57,767 nucleotides of DNA, taken from NCBI GenBank assembly GCA_964613215.1, contig CAZTHK010000022.1:1-57767 (forward strand), in the 5' to 3' direction. The notes under the pieces were generated by a model, which saw only the letters and a list, made by a program, of their open reading frames with translations, did not search any database and was not told the DNA's origin. Positions 51,594 to 57,767 of this stretch are shown here, one piece after another (the stretch's first letter is position 1; every line of letters begins with the position of its first letter). The position numbers and the translations under genes are program-made. The DNA is from CAZTHK01 sp964613215. Its GTDB lineage: Bacteria; Krumholzibacteriota; Krumholzibacteriia; Krumholzibacteriales; CAZTHK01.

Positions 51594-51651
51594 CTCACTC
51601 CCTCTTCCGGATTATTTACAGATCCGGCCGATCCATATAATAAACCTGCTG

Positions 51652-53109
51652 TCATCTTATCAGCAACCTCCTTATCTGTCTGGTAAACAGCACTAACACC
51701 CCTGCAGCCACCAGCACCAATTTCACTACAACCATTATCCACATGCTGTCTATAAAGGTTCTCACATAATAATAGATCAATATCAACAATATTATTTTGC
51801 CCAGATTGGGCAGCAACACCTTCAGGCTGGTTATCCGCTCCGGTTTTATCAGATACTTTACGTTGAGGAAATGGAACACGAACAGGAAAAAGTATGAAAT
51901 CAGGGTTGTCCATGCGGCGGCCAGGTATCCGAACCTGGGAATCAGCAGGTAGTTGAGCCCGATATTAATGCCTCCCGCTACCACCGTTATGATGGCAATA
52001 AGATATGTTTTCTTATAATAGTGACAGTAATTTACATACATGGTATAGAGAAAAAGGAACACAAAGGAGATAACCACCACCGGTACCACCTCCAGAGAGG
52101 CATAGTACTCAGGGTCGGCCATTAGCATAACTATCTCTCTGGAGAAGAGCACCAGAACCAGTGCCAGCAGGTATACCAGTATGGAGTACTTTCTGGCCAG
52201 CCTCTCGATATCGGGATATTTTCTGTTGTTCATCTTATCATAGAAAATGGGCTGCCAGGCCTTAAGCGCCCCCATGGTGATTATATTCTGAATCATCCCT
52301 ATACGGTAGGCGAATGAATAAAGCCCGGTCTCCCTGTTGCCAATCAGCTGATTGATAATAACCTGATCGAAACTCTTAAGCACATAGGCGGATAGAAGAT
52401 GAAACACTATGGGTATGCCAAATACCATAGAATACTTTATGTACCTAAAGTTAAACCTGACCCTGGATATTTTGAATATATAGAATATGGCGTAGCAGAA
52501 CAGCCCGAATTCCACGATCAGCCGCCCCCAGGCCTTGCCGTAGTATCTCTTCTCCTTAAGCATCAGGGTAATAACAATGGATATTGCCAGAAATACTATC
52601 GACTTGATTATGTTTATTCTGGCTATCTTCCCGCTCTGCATGGAGGCCCTGAGATAGGCCAGCAGTATGTTGAGGAATACACTGGAAAAGACCGCACCAA
52701 TCCCCAGATAGATAACATTGACCGGGATCTGGAAGAACTTTACCAGCCAGCCACTCAGCAGAAAGAGGCTCAGGCTTACCACCAGCCCCCATCCCAGCAC
52801 AAAAAGCACAATGCTTCCGTAGTACTGGTCGAAGTCATCTGTCTTTTCGAAATAGTACCTGGTAACAGCCCCCCTCACACCCAGGCCGGCCACTATGGAG
52901 AAGATGGAAACAAAAGAGGTAAATATAGCCAGCACACCGTACTCCTGGGGGACAAGTAACCGGGTAAAGATCGGTATGCTCACGAAGGCAAGCCCCTTGG
53001 AAAACAGATCGGAGGAGACATAGTTCTTGGAATGGCTGATGAATCCGAAGAAGTCCTCGCCAAAATTTCTCTTAAGGAACCGGCTTGCTTTTTCTTTCAC
53101 TGCTACCAC
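51652..53109 (-). CDS. Wzx-like polysaccharide flippase (MATE/MVF fold)
   Basis: The protein has 485 residues with 12-14 membrane helices (for example SDLFSKGLAFVSIPIFTRL, YGVLAIFTSFVSIFSIVAGL, LFVLGWGLVVSLSLFLLSGW, AIITVVAGGINIGLNYLL, ISYFFLFVFHFLNVKYLI). The N-terminal ISHSKNYVSSDLFSKGLAF is typical of Wzx/RfbX-type O-antigen flippases. It would move lipid-linked glycan units across the inner membrane. It starts at a GTG whose site overlaps the end of the upstream propeller gene by 7 bases, implying coupling. Confidence 0.9.
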   Translation of the reverse strand: MVAVKEKASRFLKRNFGEDFFGFISHSKNYVSSDLFSKGLAFVSIPIFTRLLVPQEYGVLAIFTSFVSIFSIVAGLGVRGAVTRYYFEKTDDFDQYYGSIVLFVLGWGLVVSLSLFLLSGWLVKFFQIPVNVIYLGIGAVFSSVFLNILLAYLRASMQSGKIARINIIKSIVFLAISIVITLMLKEKRYYGKAWGRLIVEFGLFCYAIFYIFKISRVRFNFRYIKYSMVFGIPIVFHLLSAYVLKSFDQVIINQLIGNRETGLYSFAYRIGMIQNIITMGALKAWQPIFYDKMNNRKYPDIERLARKYSILVYLLALVLVLFSREIVMLMADPEYYASLEVVPVVVISFVFLFLYTMYVNYCHYYKKTYLIAIITVVAGGINIGLNYLLIPRFGYLAAAWTTLISYFFLFVFHFLNVKYLIKPERITSLKVLLPNLGKIILLILIYYYVRTFIDSMWIMVVVKLVLVAAGVLVLFTRQIRRLLIR

Positions 53110-54062
53110 GATTCCTGTCTGTGATTGGAGAATGAATAATCCGGTCCGTCCAGCCGCCTGATCTCCTGAACCATCCCCGGTATTACAAAGGAATCATAGA
53201 TATTATACTGATGATCCAGGATATACAGATACCCCTTTGCCCTGGTTCTGTTCTTCCGCTCGGCATACTCTGAGCCCCCCATCAGAATCAACCGGTGGTC
53301 CATAGCCAGTCCCCTGGTAAAGTGATCCCCCACAAAGACCTCCTCCCCGTCCACCCTGAGGGAATTATGCATGGAATCACAGAGAAATTTCCTGTCCTGA
53401 TGGATAATAATGTTGTGGGCATTGGAAGAATCGGTGCCTATCCTCTCCACCACCCGGAAGTCCCCGTCCAGAACCAGTATCTCGCTGTTGCGGCCCGTCT
53501 TGGTAGTCTCGTTATGACAGACTATATAGATATAATCTCCATGTTCATATATCGAATTTATATGGGCATAGTTCTCCGACTTTCTACCCCTTTCCAGCCG
53601 TCCCACCGGATAATACTCATTATAATCCATATTGGAGAGGTCATACTCCAGGATCCTGTTATTGTAGGTATCCGCTATATACAGCAGATCGCCTATGAAA
53701 TCTATCTGATGGCAACCGGGGGAAAGTCCCCGGATCAGCTTCTCCCCCCTGCCGGCGGGACGGTTCCGGCTGTCCATATTGAATCTGATAACCCTCCCGG
53801 TAAAATTTCCGATTCTTTCGAAGAGATAGATTTTGCCCTGGTGTAAGGTTATTCCGTAGTACTGGCCGGGCAGCAGGTGAAATAATCTTCCGCCATCCAG
53901 AAGATACAATCCCCTCTTGGTAGCCACCAGATACAGGCCCTCTATCTCCCTGCCGGCCGGTCCTGGCAACTCCCGGTATTCCATCCTGATGTTCCGGTAC
54001 GAATAGAGTCGGTCCTTCAAGGGGATAAGTAGCTTTTTGACCCTGGCCAGGAATTTGCTCAT
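53103..54062 (-). CDS. Cytoplasmic beta-propeller protein of unknown function
   Basis: The protein has 319 residues without signal peptide. A basic N-terminus (FLARVKKLLIPLKDRL) leads to repeats of a propeller type: GLYLVATKRGLYLLDGGRLF, QIDFIGDLLYIADTYNNRI, INSIYEHGDYIYIVCHNET, NAHNIIIHQDRKFLCDSMHN. The phrase LYIADTYNNRILEYDLS is NHL-like. Two His and an Asp recur near blade ends. I do not know a named family. Its position between the flippase and the sulfotransferase suggests a role in surface glycan assembly. Overlap with the flippase gene is 7 bases. Confidence 0.75.
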   Translation of the reverse strand: MSKFLARVKKLLIPLKDRLYSYRNIRMEYRELPGPAGREIEGLYLVATKRGLYLLDGGRLFHLLPGQYYGITLHQGKIYLFERIGNFTGRVIRFNMDSRNRPAGRGEKLIRGLSPGCHQIDFIGDLLYIADTYNNRILEYDLSNMDYNEYYPVGRLERGRKSENYAHINSIYEHGDYIYIVCHNETTKTGRNSEILVLDGDFRVVERIGTDSSNAHNIIIHQDRKFLCDSMHNSLRVDGEEVFVGDHFTRGLAMDHRLILMGGSEYAERKNRTRAKGYLYILDHQYNIYDSFVIPGMVQEIRRLDGPDYSFSNHRQESW

Positions 54063-54172
54063 CTAATCAAATGATCCTTTCCTGTTTCAAAGGTGGCGTA
54101 GGGTTTCAGAGCTGTAAGTGTCTCTCATATCATTTTTGCCGGAATGATCAAAATATCTTCCCGGATTTTCAA

Positions 54173-55000
54173 TCAGGAATTCCTGCCGGAATCCCATATG
54201 GATGTATCCAGCCCGGTTATTTCCGCCAGCTCTTCGTTGTATGGCTGGAAGTACCGGCTCAGGCTGCTCTTCAGATCTTCATCCATCTCGGGATACCCCG
54301 GAACCTTTTTGATATTGGCCTTCTCTACCAGCTTATACAGGAATGAATTACCAAAAACCCTCCTGGCCAGCCACTGCAGCGTTACACTCCCGGGAAGGTT
54401 GGTCACATTCTTCCTGATACCGGCGGGCGGGAGATCCACCGGGTTACGGACACCCAGGAAATCAAATGTCCGGCTTACTGTTTCCTCCGGATCACTAACC
54501 AGCTTCTCGAACAGGACAAACATCATCTGTGATTTATCGAAATATTCCAGAAACCTCTTTACCTGCTCGCTGTAAATGCTCCTCTTCCTGTAACCCAGCC
54601 ACATGCTCTTTTTGATACGCTCATCTTCACGCTTAATAGCCGCAGAAAATTCAAGCCGTTCAGCACCCCTCTTGACCGCGTGCCAGTAGTTGGAGTAGGC
54701 TCTCTTGACCGGGTCCCGGAATACCCAGATAAGTTTTGCCTCCGGCAAGACCTCCCTGATTCGCCCGGGAACCCCGGGTGCATATGAATAGGTGGGTGTC
54801 TTCTCTCCAACCGCCTTCACATCTCCCGCATCTTCGAAGAACTTCTCATACCAGCCGATTCCCCGGTTGAAATTCTTCCGGTTATTGAAGAAGTGCACCT
54901 CATCCTCCGGCATGAAAACATCCGGATGAAGCCTGAGATAATGAACCAGTGTGGTGGTACCCGATTTCATGGTACCCACTATCAGGAAGTCAGGAAGCAT
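54173..55000 (-). CDS. Sulfotransferase (PAPS-dependent)
   Basis: The protein has 275 residues. The 5'-phosphosulfate-binding loop is DFLIVGTMKSGTTTLVHYL at the N-terminus. The 3'-phosphate-binding site is WVFRDPVKRAYSNYWHAVKR, and FVLFEKLVSDPEET is also typical of this domain. Such heparan-sulfotransferase-like enzymes move sulfate from PAPS onto sugar or lipid hydroxyls. Next to NeuB, NeuA-PseG and a flippase it probably sulfates the surface polysaccharide. PAPS synthesis genes are not in the window. Confidence 0.9.
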   Translation of the reverse strand: MLPDFLIVGTMKSGTTTLVHYLRLHPDVFMPEDEVHFFNNRKNFNRGIGWYEKFFEDAGDVKAVGEKTPTYSYAPGVPGRIREVLPEAKLIWVFRDPVKRAYSNYWHAVKRGAERLEFSAAIKREDERIKKSMWLGYRKRSIYSEQVKRFLEYFDKSQMMFVLFEKLVSDPEETVSRTFDFLGVRNPVDLPPAGIRKNVTNLPGSVTLQWLARRVFGNSFLYKLVEKANIKKVPGYPEMDEDLKSSLSRYFQPYNEELAEITGLDTSIWDSGRNS

Positions 55001-55151
55001 TTATGTAACCTGCCTTATTTATATTTATTATTACCCTTAACCTTCCTCATAAATTCCAGAAACCAGCATGTATCTAGCAATAATCACCTGACACTACCGG
55101 CTATCCGAACTTATCCATCATCAATATAATTATATCTGCCGGCATTTCTCA

Positions 55152-55682
55152 TCAATGAAATTTGCCCTCTTTCTTAAGTTTATAATAATGCTCCTCGTCT
55201 CTGTGCCTGAATACCGTGGCGGGGTGGCCTCCGGCGATTCCGCAGGGGGGAACATCTTCGGTCACCACACTGCCCGCCTGGATAATTGCTCCTTCGTTTA
55301 TGGTAACTCCCGGCAGAATGGTTACTCTTGCACCTACCCATACATTCTCTTTTATTATTATTGGTTTTCTTATGTAAGTCCTGTCATAGGGTATCCTGGT
55401 GCCCCCATCGAAATTATGATTCCTGGTAAGCAGAAGGATACCGGGGCCAGAATGGAAGTTGTCCCCTATCTCCACCCTGCCGTCACCCCTTATCACCACT
55501 CCGTTGAAATTTACATTATTTCCCAGGCTGGTATTCTCATTTACCTCGGATGGACCGCCTACCTGCAGGTCTTCCCCTACCGATCTGGCCCTGCTGACCA
55601 CCCTGTAACGATAGTATCCCTTAAGCACTCTCTTCTTAAACCCGAAGCATTTATCCATCAGCCAGAACAGTAAATTTCTCAT
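55152..55682 (-). CDS. Hexapeptide-repeat acyltransferase (WbbJ/LbH family)
   Basis: The protein has 176 residues. The C-terminal part shows left-handed beta-helix repeats: VNENTSLGNNVNFNGVVIRG, VEIGDNFHSGPGILLLTRNH, IIIKENVWVGARVTILPGVT, INEGAIIQAGSVVTEDVPPC, GIAGGHPATVF. His in LLTRNHNF is the usual catalytic base. These enzymes O- or N-acetylate sugars from acetyl-CoA. The position before the sulfotransferase and flippase suggests modification of the same glycan. The last residues are Lys/Tyr-rich. Confidence 0.88.
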   Translation of the reverse strand: MRNLLFWLMDKCFGFKKRVLKGYYRYRVVSRARSVGEDLQVGGPSEVNENTSLGNNVNFNGVVIRGDGRVEIGDNFHSGPGILLLTRNHNFDGGTRIPYDRTYIRKPIIIKENVWVGARVTILPGVTINEGAIIQAGSVVTEDVPPCGIAGGHPATVFRHRDEEHYYKLKKEGKFH

Positions 55683-56111
55683 GGTCCCAGATTCCTGTAA
55701 TCAAAATCGACCTGTCGTAGATTCTATGCTGCGGCGGTCTTCCGGATATGAATCCCCGCCGGGAAAATGATCCCCTCCGGCCCGAAGGGAGATAAAAACG
55801 GTTTCGGGAATTTCATATATCCAGCCCTGATACTGCAGATAATTTTCAAGGAGCCTCCAGCATAATCATCCGCCCTTCCAATGGCCGGAACGGATTAATT
55901 GCCGTGAATCTATCCTGATACACCTTCAGTGTTCCCCTTAAATAGAGGCAGAAATTTTGTAAATGATATAGGAATATCACCCCCTTGTCAAGTTAACCGG
56001 CAACTGCAGATTCTCCATTTTTTCGTGTGATATAACAAGATAGGCAGGCCGGGCAGTATACCGTGAGATAAAATCCACCCACAACTGTCTTGCTGATTTA
56101 AATCTATTTTT
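55683..56111. other. Intergenic region between acyltransferase and sorting-domain propeller genes
   Basis: No gene. The sequence is mixed AT/GC and probably holds the promoter of the glycan cluster (minus strand, right of 55682) and the end of the next transcript. I could not define a promoter or a strong terminator with confidence. Confidence 0.4.
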
Positions 56112-57674
56112 TTACCTGATATAGATCAGCTTTGCACAGCCCCTCAGCTTTCCCGCCCCTGCCCGGACCATATAAATACCGGGGGCCACTCTGGAGCCCC
56201 TGCCGTCCATACCATCCCATGAAAACATACAATGGGTGCCCGAGGTGCTTATCTTTTCCATCCTTCTCAGGGGCCGTCCCAGGACATCGTATATACCCAC
56301 CCTTACCAGCCTGCCGGGTGGATGTGAAACCCGGATAGTGGCTTGCGAGCGGAAGGGATTGGGCCGGCAGATAATCTCCAGCCGGCCGGGAACCGGACGG
56401 GGAGAGTCCGGTTCATCCGGGTCATCTATCCCGTTAGCCGGGTCGATGTATTCCCGGTGGTATATCTCCATATTACCATCCTGCTCGTCCACCCAGCCGG
56501 CATGCAGATTCCTGTTCGGCCGGGCGATGATACAACCGAAGGAGGCATCCGAACCTGAGCCCGATATCCTCAACGGTCCGCTCCATGCTCCACCGGTGAG
56601 TGACCGGTAAAACAGGCCGGAGTTCTGCTGGGAGGGAATATCGGCCCAGTAGACCAGATGGATTACTTCGCCCGATGAGGCCAGACTGGGATGATAGTGA
56701 GTGGTGTTCTGGGTGGTGATGGCTGTTTCCTCCTCCCATCCCTCCGGGCCCCTCCCGGCATAATAAATCTGCTCGTAGGAGGTCCTCCTGTCTATCCAGC
56801 AGACATGGACATGCCCGCTGTCATCCACCGCGACAGACGGCCTCATGGCATCGGCATCCGGCCCCGATACCAGCTCTTCAGCCAGCCAGCCATCCTCCCT
56901 CTTCCGGTAGTAGATCTTCCCGCTGTCATCGCCGGGTGGATCCTCCCGTTTATCCCACCACACCACATGAAGCGACCGGTCGGGAGCTGTATCTATGGAG
57001 GGTACACACCTGTCGTTGGAATGAACATCAGTCAGAGCCAATGCATCCGACCAGCTGAAACCGTCGTAACGCCGGTACATGATCTCCAGATTTCCCGAGA
57101 CCATCTCGTGGTAAACCAGATGGATGAAGATACTGTCTGAGACCACCGACGAACCGAATGAATCGCCGGCCGTATCTGAAACCCGGCCCGGTTCACCCCA
57201 GCTGCCGGTCCAGATCATGTGATATATCTCCCTGTTCCCATCCCTGCTGTCATTCCACACCAGGTGCACCCTGCCGATGGCGTCAACCGCCAGAACCGGC
57301 CTGGCCGAGCGCTCCCGGTTAGAAGTCAGCCTCTCAGGTTCACTCCATATCCCGTTTGCCCTGACGGCATGATATATCTCCTCATTCCTGTCCCTCTCAT
57401 CCGCCCATACCACATGAACATTTCCATCATGGTCCACCGCAATGCACTTTCCGTTATTGGGGGGGAAATATGAAAGGTCCTCCTGACAGGTAAGCCGCTC
57501 AATATCCTGCCACCCGCCAGCCCCCGCCACCGGTTCCGTGACAGAGACCAGGGCTAAGATTACAAAAGCCGGCAACCAGAGCATTCTGCCCCAACTTTCA
57601 AATAGCTGCCCGGGAGAGGACACATATCCGGACAGAATCCGGATACCCCTGCATATTCTATTTGTTATAATCAT
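56112..57674 (-). CDS. Secreted propeller protein with type IX sorting domain
   Basis: The protein has 520 residues as drawn. A signal peptide is present from about residue 31 (MLWLPAFVILALVSVTEPVA); either that ATG (about 57584) or the first one (57674) is the start, neither with a good ribosome-binding site. Residues about 65-420 hold at least six repeats of the type VHVVWADERDRNEEIYHAV, VHLVWNDSRDGNREIYHMI, LHVVWWDKREDPPGDDSG, VHVCWIDRRTSYEQIYYAG, a sialidase-like propeller. The C-terminal ~85 residues are a FlgD-like sorting domain: ICRPNPFRSQATIRVSHPP, VGIYDVLGRPLRRME, SWDGMDGRGSRVAPGIYMV. It is likely secreted and surface-attached. Confidence 0.83.
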   Translation of the reverse strand: MIITNRICRGIRILSGYVSSPGQLFESWGRMLWLPAFVILALVSVTEPVAGAGGWQDIERLTCQEDLSYFPPNNGKCIAVDHDGNVHVVWADERDRNEEIYHAVRANGIWSEPERLTSNRERSARPVLAVDAIGRVHLVWNDSRDGNREIYHMIWTGSWGEPGRVSDTAGDSFGSSVVSDSIFIHLVYHEMVSGNLEIMYRRYDGFSWSDALALTDVHSNDRCVPSIDTAPDRSLHVVWWDKREDPPGDDSGKIYYRKREDGWLAEELVSGPDADAMRPSVAVDDSGHVHVCWIDRRTSYEQIYYAGRGPEGWEEETAITTQNTTHYHPSLASSGEVIHLVYWADIPSQQNSGLFYRSLTGGAWSGPLRISGSGSDASFGCIIARPNRNLHAGWVDEQDGNMEIYHREYIDPANGIDDPDEPDSPRPVPGRLEIICRPNPFRSQATIRVSHPPGRLVRVGIYDVLGRPLRRMEKISTSGTHCMFSWDGMDGRGSRVAPGIYMVRAGAGKLRGCAKLIYIR

Positions 57675-57767
57675 GTCAAATCACACCCATAAATACTTAT
57701 TTTTATATATTATATGAGTCCGCACTAAAAACTCTTTTTCAAAATGCTGGTCCGAAATACGCCTGAA

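Noticed and set aside
1..57767. CRISPR arrays, rRNA and ordinary tRNA genes
   Set aside because: No regularly spaced direct repeats, no rRNA signature and no cloverleaf with a TTCGA arm other than in ssrA were seen by eye.

Overview
ORGANISM. The bulk of the window (about 5.99 kb to the end) looks like one Gram-negative, uncultivated-type bacterium, probably of the FCB group or a neighbouring candidate phylum. The signs are many lipoproteins with lipoboxes, an outer-membrane barrel, TolC/RND export, and two secreted proteins ending in FlgD-like/type IX (Por) sorting domains. Arg AGA/AGG and Ile ATA codons are frequent. It also carries a methanogen-type MvhADG-HdrABC operon, so an anaerobic hydrogen metabolism is likely. 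This placement is inference; no rRNA is present. The first ~5.4 kb is visibly richer in G+C and uses different codons (Arg CGC/CGG, Ile ATC). It is joined to the rest through a broken IS3-family element and a broken tyrosine recombinase lying beside the 3' end of the tmRNA gene. This is either a genomic island at ssrA or an assembly join. LAYOUT. 1-5.4 kb (minus): partial RhuM-like protein, hybrid histidine kinase, CheB-CheR-PAS fusion. 5.37-5.85 kb: IS and integrase debris. 5.99-6.34 kb (minus): ssrA. 6.9-12.4 kb (plus): exported S9 peptidase, LpoB-like lipoprotein, COG3014 lipoprotein, ArfB. 12.5-20.7 kb: mixed housekeeping and envelope genes (flavin reductase, YihY/BrkB, lipoproteins, DUF4236-TPR protein, HNH nuclease, amidase, TlpA-like protein). 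21.2-28.0 kb (plus): hdrC-hdrB-hdrA-mvhD-mvhG-mvhA-maturation protease. 28.1-29.3 kb: baeRF-type protein. 30.1-36.9 kb (plus): lipoprotein, barrel, sorting-domain protein and tail-fibre-like protein. 37.1-39.7 kb: membrane protein and M14 carboxypeptidase. 40.0-46.3 kb (minus): tetR-tolC-adaptor-RND operon with a palindromic operator. 46.7-57.7 kb (minus): NHL/SMP-30-like lipoprotein, DUF89 protein, then a nonulosonic-acid/sulfated surface glycan cluster (neuB, neuA-pseG fusion, flippase, propeller, sulfotransferase, acyltransferase) and a sorting-domain propeller. HOW THE PARTS WORK. The hdr-mvh genes encode a soluble complex expected to couple H2 oxidation to flavin-based electron bifurcation, plus the protease that trims MvhA. 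The key observation is that mvhA is interrupted by one in-frame TGA, exactly at the second cysteine codon of the N-terminal (L1) nickel-binding motif. A 7-bp stem-loop with a G-rich loop follows at SECIS distance. The simplest reading is a selenocysteine at a nickel-iron BRIDGING position. The selenocysteine I know in [NiFeSe] hydrogenases is in the C-terminal motif at a terminal nickel ligand. If real, this is an unusual active site and the best candidate for something new here.
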